From the NCBI GenBank assembly GCA_034440575.1, contig JAOTOL010001602.1:1443501-1507500 (forward strand): a DNA stretch of 64,000 nt, read 5' to 3'. The position numbers were made by a program, and so were the translations under genes. Within the stretch, counting starts at the first letter, position 1, and the number at the start of each line of letters is the position of its first letter. Source of the stretch: Imbricaverruca yamaguchii (lineage: Eukaryota; Arthropoda; Thecostraca; Neoverrucidae). Shown piece after piece: positions 25,145-35,766 of this stretch. A model generated the notes under the pieces. It saw nothing but the letters and a program-made list of their open reading frames with translations. It ran no database searches and was not told the DNA's origin.

Positions 25145-26370
25145 TCACACTAAGACTATTCCATTAGTCGACGTATGCGATTTCCTAAATAGAAGAGCAT
25201 CATTCATGTTCGCATCATATAACCCTCTTACTATTTTAAGCAGCTCAATCATATCATTCCTGTATCTCCTATACTTCAGTGAGCACATTATATCAAATGT
25301 CATCATCCTTTCCCGGTATCCTAAATTGGCTAGGTCCTGATAAGCCCAGTAGCTTTTCCCTGCACTCTTTTTAGCAAACCTATGTTCCTTTGTAAGGAAG
25401 TGCTCCTTGCCTCTATGCAGTGCTGTAACTGGGATCGCATGCATACAATATACATTTTATCGTAACTTCCTTACTTATATATTGAGCACTCCTGTTCATG
25501 ATTCGTAGCACTCGAATTGCCCTGTTCCGAACTGAGTCACATATTTTTTTGCTCCAAGGTCCCCTGAAATTAACATGTCTAAATATTTGTCCTCTTCAAT
25601 GTCATGTAGATCATCACATCACATTGCATATCGAAATGCCCCATTTCCAGACTCCAGATACACAACACTGCAGTTATAATTCAAATACGTCTCCAATTTT
25701 CAGTCCAATTTTTATGTCATCTTCATTTGCTTGAATTTTGCTAGATTCCTCACTATCGTTACACATTCCTGACAGTTTAATGTCAGCAAATGTTCAGACT
25801 TGCATTTATCAGCTCTACCTCAATGTTGATACGATGATGATTAAGAGATGATGATAATGATAGAGACAAAGATAAAGATGATAAGCAATGATAAAGCGAT
25901 GATAAAGAGATGATAAAGAGATGATGAAGAGAAGTGACGATAAAGAGAAGTGCTAAGGAGAAAGATGATAAAGAGATGATAAAGAGAAGTGGACCTCGAA
26001 CGGAACCTGTGGCATCCCACGGAGAAAACCCTTCCATTCAGATTTCCATTAAGATTAGTGCTACCCTCTGTGTCATTGTCCTTAACCATATTTCAGTCCA
26101 GATACAACTTTTTATATAAATATCGTGCTGCTCTAGCTGGTGAGTTAGACGGTTGTGCGGAACGGCATGAACAGCTTTGCTTAACTCTTAGTGCACCACA
26201 TCTATCTTGCTCATATTGTCAACCTCCTTATTTACATACCACATGAATTTCGGAGATTAAGTTAGATATCCCAGATTGAAGCCCATGTGCATGTATGTGC
26301 TACTAATCTCACTGACAAATGACTTGAAATTCCTTGAAGTTGCATATATTCGAAGCGTCCTAGAGGCTAA
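25145..26370 (-). mobile_element. Decayed LINE, reverse-transcriptase part (CR1-like)
   Basis: Translated in several frames on the minus strand, this shows the order of motifs of a non-LTR reverse transcriptase. Near 26215-26105 is DVVH followed by SKAVHAVPHNRLTHQLE (compare the family pattern DVVYLDFSKAFDxVPHxRLLxKLE). Near 26025-25980 is ATGSVRGPLLFI (pattern PQGSVLGPLLF). ADKCK follows near 25815 (pattern ADDTK). A NCSVVYL segment lies near 25680, EEDKYLDMLISGDL near 25595, and NRAIRVLRIMNRS near 25520. The C-terminal LKYRRYRNDMIELLKI signature is at 25330-25230. Stops and frameshifts separate the pieces, and the catalytic ADD is degenerate. It is a fossil, not an active element. CR1-type is the nearest family I recall. 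Confidence 0.88.
25828..25992. repeat. GATGATAAAGA-type microsatellite inside the LINE
   Basis: About 165 bases of imperfect GATGATAAAGAGA repeats lie between the PLLF motif and the ADD region of the reverse transcriptase, where a functional element would have a short stretch of coding sequence. It therefore arose within, or was inserted into, the decaying element. Confidence 0.88.
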
Positions 26371-26374
26371 AATA

Positions 26375-27526
26375 CAGACTCGTACGACTTTAAAAGTGAT
26401 AATATCAGGGAACATTTGCACACAAATTTCGTTAATGGTGTAACTGAGCCAATAAATTCCATTTGAAAATAATCGATTACTCTCGATTTTTCACACAAAT
26501 GTTCCACAAGACAAAATATTCCTTTTGCTATGACATTCACGAGGACGGTGAAGAAAGCGCTTTGGTGACCCGCATTACCTCTTCCTGTCGCATGTGTTTA
26601 GGAGATGGTCATCTCTAACAGTGCATGAAATATTTCGAAGTAGGTGACCTGGACGGAATCGGTGACTGAGACCTTTGCCCATGTCACCTGTCTTACACTA
26701 ATTCCTCAAATTATACATCATCGATATTAATACGCCAAATACATTTTTTTCAGAGCACGGTCCGGAAGCTAAGACGTATACGGGTGACTCACTGCACTTG
26801 ACATTTACCTGTTTTCCCTTACAGAAAATGTCGGCCAACAAGATATATAAAATGTTTTGCATAATTATAATACCTCAGGTATGGAGCTAAGCGATGCTGT
26901 TCATAATATCGTTCTAGCTTGCTGAGAACAAACGTTTTTTCACCTTTGTCCGCATTGCACTGGCGCTTTATTTCCGCATATCGCCGCACATGCAGGTGAA
27001 TACATTCCTATATCGAAGTTTGCATTTTGCACAAGCGGTTGCCACCTGTCCGTAAATGTTTGCATTGATTCGTTATTGAATGCAGCGTATTTTTCGATGG
27101 CATGCATTGTCTTGATCCTTCCCATAACTTCCGCCAGTGACACTCTTCCATTTCCCAGTATTGTCCTACCCTACCTAGTGTACTGGTTCGCGAGCAATAC
27201 CACAAAGTTGACAATGTCGTTTGCCTATCCGACCAAACATCCAATGTCTATATATCCAAATAGTATGTACTCTATGCCTAGATTCAGATTCGTTCCATTG
27301 TTTCAGCATAGCTTGTGCATCAGTACATTCCAGACTGCGACACCGTTCTGCATTCCGCTGTAGAATGTGCGATAGTATCGATGTGTGAACACACATCTGC
27401 GTCGAACAAACGTTAGTGATGGGGTTCACACGCCCATCTCTGAACTGCTTGGGGTATAAAAGTTTATCGCACTGCAAGGATGCGATAAACTTTTTAAATC
27501 TGCGATTAAGTCAAAATTGCTCTTTT
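26375..27526. other. Unassigned sequence between the two LINE parts
   Basis: No motif is recognisable on either strand. The position, between endonuclease-like and reverse-transcriptase-like remnants on the same strand, makes it plausible that part of this is the eroded linker of one LINE, possibly with a later insertion. Minus-strand frames at 26940-27477 are open for 67-100 residues but show no known domain. Confidence 0.4.
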
Positions 27527-28180
27527 CTAGTTATAGGCAATCGATCTGGACACGGCTGGAGGTGATGGCCACGAAGAAGGAACGAAGGCATCTATTGCGA
27601 TACCGCTAGTAATCACCGAGTCTAAAATGTTGTTGGCACTTGTAGCTTGAGTGACGTGTTGGCGCAGGCCGCGGAAATCGCACGCTTCCAAGAAGCAATT
27701 TGACCTGGCCGTTGGTTTCCGCCGGGCTGGGCTGCCCCAGCCTGATGTAAACAGTACCAGCCAAGCTCGGGAATGTTGAAGTTGCCCAGGACTACCAGCC
27801 GGCGGCCGGGCGGGAGCTCGCCTAAACGCCTGAAAATGCGTGTGGTAGCGTCGTCGTCGCCTTGCCACCGGCCACCGTCACTGCCGGACTGCCGAGGTCC
27901 ACCAGCAACAGCCCAGCGTCCGGCGCCGCCGGGAGACGCCTGGTCGGTAACAGGGCTGCACGAACTGCACAAGCCACCTCCTCCCCCAACAGACACGCCG
28001 ATCCGTTCATTCCTTACTGAACGAAATGTGCCTGTGCAAGAAGACCTGCAGCTCAGAATCTAACACCGAATCGTCTAGCCACGCCTCAGTGTACGCTTTG
28101 ATGTCGGACATGTCGTACTCTGCCGCGGCCGCCCGAAGCATTTCCCAGGTTTCCTGGGATGCTGCAGCCGTTCTGTAAGA
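27527..28180 (-). mobile_element. Decayed LINE, AP-endonuclease part
   Basis: Minus-strand translations give AEYDMSDIKAYTEAWLDDSV near 28135-28075 (family pattern DIIAxTETWLDDS). GRRLVVLGNFNIPELGW follows near 27815-27765 (pattern VVLGDFNLPxIDW, with Asp changed to Asn in the GDFN motif). Then FLEACDFRGLRQHVTQATSANNILDSVITS lies near 27700-27610 in a second frame (pattern QHVTxPTRxxNILDLVLTS); it is quoted here only as the motifs LRQHVT and NILDSVITS in practice. The order is that of the APE domain of CR1/L2-like LINEs. At least one frameshift and the GNFN change show it is dead. It is GC-rich compared with the flanks. It may be the 5' part of the element whose reverse transcriptase lies at 25145-26370. 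Confidence 0.82.
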
Positions 28181-28618
28181 TGGCAGCTATGCCCGACGCT
28201 GCACTCCTGAGGCGGCCCCACCAGTTAGGGGACCGACAGCTGACGTCGTCCGGTCGGGGCCTGGGCCCGGGATCAGCTCGACGTCTCTTGAGGTGATGAG
28301 GCCTGCTTACTCCAACCAGAGCGGGATTTCGCGTCCTGCTGTATTTGGCTGCCGAAATGTCTTGCAGCTCTTCCAACAGGTCTTCTCAAAACCCAATCCG
28401 AATCACCACTGTCCAGGTTCGAACACTGGCCAACACAGGCAGAGATCAACAGCGACAGGACCAGCGACAAAAAAGCGCCCGCTCTATGGCCGCCGAACCC
28501 GGGCTCCTTGGTCGTTTTCTACTTCGTATGTAGAAGAAACCCCATCACGCTTGGCTGAATTCTGACTTCTTTGATGCCCTGTTGTAGTAAAGTAAGCAAA
28601 ATTATTTTGTTATTCAAA

Positions 28619-28979
28619 CTTAGCACGCGCCCTGGAGGGGGCGCGAAATGCGCCCAACCCTCCGGTTTTTCGTAGATAACTCCCGGTTTTATCGGCCGAT
28701 ATACGCCATTGTTTGTGTACTTGCTGAAAAATGAACGGCACGTTGGTTAAAGCAAGACAAATGAAATCGACCGAAAAATTTTCGAGTTAATGGTCGGTAA
28801 AGTCAACACATTTTCTCAGCGCCAGGCCACAAATATCGCCGCTGATGCGCTTCCCGTATATTGGCAAAACGGAAGTGTTCTTCGCAACACTAGCAACTTG
28901 TTTGATGTATATTGTTACGCTACATTGTTTCAAAGTCATGTCAGGTCCCCAGGTCAAGTCAGGTCAAGTTCATGACAGG
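28619..28979 (+). mobile_element. MITE family B, copy truncated at its right end
   Basis: It starts with CACGCGCCCTGGAGGG and follows the copy at 53985-54455 (GCGAAAT, CCGATATACGCCATTGTTTG, GCGCCAGGCCACAAA, CTTCCCGTAT blocks). It stops at GTTCATGACAGG, where the 54-kb copy continues for about 110 more bases. A run of AGGTCA half-sites lies at about 28943-28972. A family C copy starts at the next base. Confidence 0.82.
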
Positions 28980-29354
28980 TTAACACACGCCTTGGAGTGA
29001 TGGAGGGCGAAATCTGCCCAACCCTCTGATTTTTCGTACACAACTCCATATTTTACAGGCCGATATACGCCATTTTTCCGTACCTGTTTTTTGGAGCATT
29101 TAAACACAATCACAACGATCCATAACAATGACAAGCCAAGCCACGTAAAACCAGAAAATTATGTTATTTTGACTTCATTTAACCTTGAAGATATTGACTT
29201 AAGGTCACGAAATTTGCACACAATAGACACTATCGTGCCCATCTACCCTGCGAATTTCGTTGCTCTAGCCTCAAAAGGAGCCGAGATCTTAGGGGAGAGC
29301 GGAATCCCTACCCTCCAGTGCGCGTAATTTTCAGAGGCCCTCCAGGGCGAGTGT
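28980..29354 (+). mobile_element. MITE family C, complete copy
   Basis: The 375-bp segment begins TTAACACACGCCTTGGAG and ends with CCCTCCAGGGCGAGTGTTT, the inverted counterpart of the ACACGCGCCCTGGAGGG end typical of families B and C. Its left third resembles family B (CGATATACGCCATT...), and its right part is family C (matching 55372-55715 and 15545-15800 in reverse). A second inner GCGCACTGGAGGG-type repeat lies just inside the right end. No protein is encoded. Confidence 0.82.
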
Positions 29355-29359
29355 TTGAC

Positions 29360-32300
29360 GTGATTTCCATTGCCAGGATCGATACCAATAAATCAATGGT
29401 TATGGTCATCAATATACTTTTTTTGTGGGCTAGCCGTAACAAAAAATAATAAGGAATGCCAATTGCTGCATATAGTGCTAATTGCTTTGTCTCCGGCTAG
29501 CTATAACTACAAGAACTGCATGCACTGCCCATCATTCTCTACCTTCAGATGTATGTTGCGTGTATTTTCATCACGTTTACACAAACGGCTCAGCTCACTT
29601 GTTTTTTTTCTTCAGTGGTGTTCCTCAGCTTAGGATGAAAACATCGATATTGCATGTGGAAGAAGCAGTGCTCAAATTGACTGAGTCGTCACTTCAAGAG
29701 CGCATTGCAGGATGATAGGTTTTAATGCTACCCTAAGATTGTTCTAGCTTAGCTATTATTCTAGCGCAGGTAAGGTTGCGCCGAAGCGCATTGCATCAAC
29801 AACCACTGCCACGTATCTGCGAGATATGTCAACAACAACAAAAACTTTCCTTTAACCTCCATTCCTTAACCAAGAAGCAACTTAGAGGCAACCTGACCAT
29901 TACCGCAGGAAACCGTGACCAGCCAGATCCAAGCCTGGCCGTTTTGCCGAGGTAACGGCTGGCCCCGTGGAATTTGGCTGGAACCTGGGCCAACCGTGGA
30001 AACTGACAAATTATGCAAGAGGAAAAGCCCGACATTTCGCACGTGAACTTAAAGCAATCCGAACTAAGTCGCTACATGTTGCTCATAAATTCACGTAAAC
30101 TATGACCCAGGATGCCTGTTCGCGGTTGCACAGTGCGAGTTGGAATCTCCGATAGTCCCACCTGGAAGTCCGTTAGTAAGCCCAACAATTATGATCCAGC
30201 TTGACGATATATTTTCGAAGGAGGCCTTGCTGAAGGCTTTTCTTTTCATGAACATCCATTTCCATGCGGGCTACCTGGTATTCGAGTTAGCATGACATAA
30301 GTCAGCGTAAGTACATGAAACTGAATTACTAGGATACTTACCAAGATGGAGGGAGGACCGCGTCATCTTCGTCCCTGTGTACCTGCTCCCATGGTGAGAA
30401 AACCTCTGGTTAGTTGATGAATTACTAAAGTTCCGACCGATTTTAGGCTTCAGAGGCCATCGCTGCTGTTCAGCTTCCTCTGGCACTCGAGTGACGTATC
30501 GCTGGACCTGGTTCCTGATTATTTATTGATTTCCTGGCGCGACTCCAGGTGGCTCCAGTTGGTTCTCTGGCCAAATTCCAAGCCTATGCTCTTGTCCATG
30601 CTCGTTCGGTAGTAAAATGGAGATGCTTGGTTCTGATTTACTATGGTTCCGTAGTAAAATGGTAGGTGGGATCGTCGACCTTGCTGGCTAGTGTGAGAAA
30701 CTCCAAGCCTGCTCCTGGTTCCTGCTCTCTCGGTAACTTGCACATGCTGGATCCGGGTGTATCCTGGTTCCTGTGAAAGTGTGTAGGTCGGATTCCGATC
30801 CTTCGTGATTCACAAACCGAGTGTATGAACTATAAAAAATAAATTAGCTGTGTCTGAATGAACGATGTAAATGCTAGTAACACGGCATGTATCAAGTTAG
30901 TTTACAATGCTATCATTAGTTTTATCATAACAAACGTGTTGCGAATGAGCACTACCCAGCATGTGCTGGTACACTACCGTAGTTAGCTTACTATATACGA
31001 AGCAATAAAGTGTTAAGGAGCAAAGGCTAGTCTTTAAAAAATATATGCCTCCCATGTGAGACAACCACCTCCTAGATATTGCTGGTAAAGTAGCATGTCG
31101 ATCAGCAAGAATAATCTGGTGCATTAATCCTTGCGGGGCACCATTGAGGGACAAGCTCCTATTTGATGTGCAGTTCAGCTTGTATCAGAACTAATTTCTG
31201 GTGTGACAGGGACCCAGTTACCATTGTTGAGGTGATATGTTTCTGTGACAGTTTTATCCGTGTTTCGGCAATATTTGTGTCCACAAGCCGCACCCCGCGG
31301 TCATTCTGTGGCCTGGTGGCAGGCGCATCATTCACTACCGGTAGTCGCTGCGAAGCTTCCCCGCCGCGTGTGCCGTACGCCCTCGGCTGGTAATTAAACT
31401 CTAGCTGCCCCAACGGCCCTGCAACTTATGACAATTAACACGCATTACAAACAAATTAATCTAACTGAACCTAATTACGGAGAGAATGTCGCTCGTGCAA
31501 ATAAGTAGACTATTAACTATTACGCTGCCGACTTAATTAGGGCGACTGTGGCGCGTGGTAGCTGGGAGAGCGCGGAGGGGAGAGGTGCCTGAGGCGACCT
31601 TCCCAGACATGAGGCGCCAGCGCCTTTGTCCTCGCGACACTTTGATGCATGTTTAAACAGCGGTTAAAATGTGCGCTTGCGTTGGACGAAATGACTAATT
31701 TTAGAAACGAGAAAACTCAAGCTGGGTTGTGTTCGATCCAGCCGAAACCAGCCACTTGGTTTGGTCCAGGGCCATTGCACCAAGGGCCAACCACTGTGAC
31801 GATGCATGCAAGATAGACAAAAAAATGTCGTTTAAACATTTTGCATGGCGAACCACCCGTGATTCTGACATACGTACTTGTATTCCATAGGTCGAGTTTC
31901 CATTATATGCGCCTGATTTCAACTTGACGTGATCGTATCAGACCTACGTAGCTCAGCAAGATGAACGGTGTTCGCGCACTCGCATAGACCTACATGGCGA
32001 ACACATTCAGTACACGACGGTGAAATGTGCTAGTCAATTTGCTGTTACAGATGCTTTGTTTGAACGTTTCAGATACTTGATTTATTTTGTATCGCCAGCA
32101 AACTTATTCCAGTTGTCAACAGCTCTCGGCGTTACAGATGCCCTTGCGTTTACCGTTTTCACCTTCGGTGCATACATTACTAAGGGGCGCATTCTAGCTT
32201 CGCTCGATGATACGGAGTTTAATAACGGGAACATTTTGCTCTGCTCATCACTGGAGGATTATGCATGGCGTGAAGTGCACGATGGACCATTGTAACATCT

Positions 32301-34170
32301 TGCATTTCACCACAAAGTTGGAAAAACCGTCAACTTTGCCTTGACCATTCAGAAGAAATAGAGCTACACCTGTGCCCACGAGATGGAGAGAGGAGTAGAG
32401 AGGTGGTTGAAGAAGCGAAAGTCTTTCATTTTCTACTTCAGGGTACGTACATTTGTGTAATAATGTGACATGCATACAACATTTTGTAGTATCACAACAT
32501 TTCGTTGTGGCAAGCCCCGTACCTTTTTGTGTTCCTACATTAGCACATTTTGTCACCAAGATATATTTACATTCTTTTTACTTAATATTGCTTGATATAC
32601 TTGATACTTGATATTAACACTTGATATTGCTTGATATTTTACTTAATTAACAAGCTAGGGAGCTACACCCACACTGTCCAACATTCGCGACAAGTGCGGG
32701 GGCTGAGGAGGTTTCCAGCGATGAGTATATGTCGGCGTGGAGTGTGGAGAACTCGTCAAATCAAACTGGCGCTGGCACGTGCCACATACAGAATTCCTTT
32801 CGAATACTATTTCGATGCTGATGGATATGATATTGGACCGTATTAGCCATTCTAGACCCTGCGGCTTGATGTATAGATGATATTAATACTTCCAACTATG
32901 GCGCAGTTTCAATCCTTGAGTTCATCTCCTCGAGGCTTTTCAGCCTGATGATGACATGGAGCTTGCATGTACTACGCAGTTGTTCTACGTTTCTGACGGG
33001 GGGTTGAAATGTTCACAACTGAGTGAAGCAATCATGTCAGCAGATGAGTCACTATTGGGAGTACCAGCCAGAGAAGAATGTTGGATCGTCTATCTACGCC
33101 TAGAAGTGAGTGCTGATCATTCTACGCCAACTTCTTGAGACATGTCGCCCAGCCATCAGCGATTTTGTGGGAAGCTTGTTCATGTGGCTGCTGAGTGCCG
33201 AAAACCCTGAGCACAATTTTGAATGGACTCATGGGTCCATTTTATATTGAATGATATTTGTCCTTTTTAAAAGTTATATTTCAGAATGACCCACGTCTGA
33301 GAAGCTGTGCAGTTCCACCTTTGAATACACCTTCCCACATGAACTTATGGTCAGGAGTGGCGTATCTTCGAACCCAACGACCCAGACAACTTGTGTAGCA
33401 CCCAAAGCAAAGTCCGAGTATCGTGGCACTTACGGGGAAGACGTGGGGCTGTTCAGTGGAGCGTGTGATGTTGCCATCAGCCCAAATAAATTCCACCCCA
33501 ATCAGCTGCTGTCAGCGGGTCGTCAGCGGCTTGTATTCAAATGGTGGGTAAACGACGCAAACGAAACCTAGGTGGTGCACTTGGTTCAGTTTCTTTTCAG
33601 TTAGCCGTTGGACAAATATTACCAAGTAAAATATCAAGTAATAATCTAATGTCATGTGCAATTAGATTTTATATCATTTCAAGTGACACAAAATCGAATG
33701 GTGATCTGGCAACACTGGTTCATCCAATTGGCCAGGTTCAAATGACTCTAAGCCAATCAGCAGCCTCCCTACTGTCAACAAGAATTGATAGCAACGTCGC
33801 AAGCGCCACTTGATCAAACCTTTGTACGACGCGCTGCTCAAGACAGCGTATATGGCTATCGGTTTTCGCTGCTTGACCACATATTGAACAAGTTCCGGTT
33901 GGCTTTAGCCTGAACGAGATAATAGCTTAACAAATGATAATAAAGTTTGTCAGCTTGGGTCCGTCCAATCCGTTGGACACGCCGCAATGGAAAGGAAACT
34001 AGAAAAACAATGGAAAGGCAATCTCCACATCCTTAATGTAAAAGCACAATCTCCATAGGCACAATTGTAGCTAAAGTAGACTTAATCTGTGTGACGCGCA
34101 ATCAGTCAAAACATGAATTATCCTAGAAACATATCTGCCGGATCGGTTGCTGTTCTCGAGTGGCATTGTT
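29360..34170. other. Non-coding sequence, no gene recognised; weak degenerate repeat at 30490-30790
   Basis: No frame shows a known motif. Between 30490 and 30790 the words GGTTCC, CTGGTTCCTG and GTAGTAAAATGG recur at irregular spacing, suggesting an old tandem repeat. Elsewhere there are only short open frames. Confidence 0.4.
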
Positions 34171-34475
34171 CTTGCCTACAGAATACTCATGATTGTATTG
34201 GGTGCTCCCCATGCCCCATCTAGGTCAAAGGTACATGCGTGGGGCAAGAATAACATATTGTGCTGAACTATTCGTATTTTGACGTGTGTAAGCATTCTCG
34301 GAACATAGTCATGTGCCTCATGTGTTCCCCAATGCACAGTTTCTACAGCTAAATAAAGTGTAATGCGTGCTCTACGGCAATGTTTTGGTTCACTGAAGTC
34401 AATGTACAGCAATGTCCTTCCTCCTTATACGGCAATCCTCCAGAATATCTTGAAGTATGATGGATGAATTTGCCA

Positions 34476-34784
34476 TCAATTCCAATACTTGCAATTTAGA
34501 GAAGGACCAGGCTGATCTCTAGGAAAATATTTGTCATGGTTTTCTTCTGGAGGTATAATTATACAGACGTCTTTCCCATACGTGATAAGGGCCAGCAGAG
34601 GTCCAGGGAAATCTGGATTGCTATCAAAGTATGTAGCAGAATCAAGGAGCTTTCCTATTGGCTCGGAAAATGTGTTGTTTGACAGAGTATGGGCATGAAC
34701 GTCAGCAGGGAGACGGCGCAAGTGTAGTTCAACAGTGTACAGGCTGCACACCAATTTTGTTTGGTGTGCAGCAGGTGAACCCAA
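34476..34784 (-). other. Unrecognised open frame, 102 residues
   Basis: The frame has a mixed, protein-like composition rather than the skew of repeat-derived frames. A hydrophobic stretch around PGPLLALITYGKDVCIII is followed by an acidic and proline-containing tail ending KYWN. I recognise no domain, signal peptide or catalytic motif. There is no clear splice site pair, and it may be chance or the remains of an unknown transposon protein. A second frame of similar character lies on the same strand at 35509-35766. Confidence 0.2.
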
Positions 34785-35508
34785 GAGAACCCAAGCTTTG
34801 CCCTACTGACGAATCAAACCAGGTAGATGTCACTTACAACTTGGTCCACTAGGTAGTTCTTCTGTCATCTTCACCTTCAAGTTTCTCCCTCAAGTAGATG
34901 CCATACTCCAATGCGAAAACTGATGTCATGCCATACTCCATACCCCAATTAGATGCGGGTGATGGATACAGCCTATGTAGGCCTATGTGTGTGCCCATGA
35001 GGAAGGGCCGCCCAATTCCGTATGGAGTACATTTTTACCATACCATATGAAAATCTCGAAAAATTCCCTCTCCCACTGGGGCAAAGAAGACATTTTATAT
35101 CCCCCTCAAAATAAAATCCTGGGTACGCCACTGTGCTACACCATCTCCTGAACCCAGCCCTAAATTCCTTGTACTTTTCCGCCACTCTGTATCTACATTC
35201 GGTTGCTAGGGCCTCAGCCACTGATGCCAACGAGTAGTTTGGTAGCTCGGACCATTTCCCATGTTCGAATAGAACAACCGAGCAAAGTATTCTTTCCCGA
35301 CTTCAAGAACGTCAGCCTCGTCATGTAATACTGATGCTGTAATGTAATAATATCATGTAATGTAATAAAGAACAACATGTTCAACAACTACGTGCAACTG
35401 CAAACTTAAGCCCACCATTCTTCCATTTGACCCACTCTGTATCTGACCCGGGTAGGCCTATGAGTTCGAAAGTGTTAGGTACCCCTCGCTGTTGTCTTAT
35501 AATAGGCG

Positions 35509-35766
35509 CTACAAAGTTTTCCCGTAAGGTATCAAATCATTTGAAGGAATCAGAATAAAGGCAATTTTCTTCCTCTGTCCTCCCAAAAGACCGCCTGAAT
35601 TCGCTCTTTGCCAAAGCGTATCCGTATAATTATCTAAGAGGTTCTGACATCTTCCATAATCGTTAATGTAGGCTTGTAGTTCCTCACTATCACAAATTGG
35701 CTGAACTTCGGCAGTCAACCTTTTAGCCCATTTCTTCTTCACCTTGGACTCCTTTGTTAAGTACAT
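35509..35766 (-). other. Unrecognised open frame, 85 residues
   Basis: This minus-strand frame is rich in charged and polar residues (KVKKKWAKRL, CDSEELQAYINDYGRC) and could be part of a coiled or helical protein. It lies about 0.7 kb upstream, on the same strand, of the frame at 34476-34784. I recognise no family. Both might be exons of one gene or fragments of a mobile element; neither view is supported beyond composition. Confidence 0.2.

Noticed and set aside
28400..28440. GGTTCGAACACTGG as a tRNA T-arm
   Set aside because: No D-arm, anticodon arm or acceptor stem can be placed around it.
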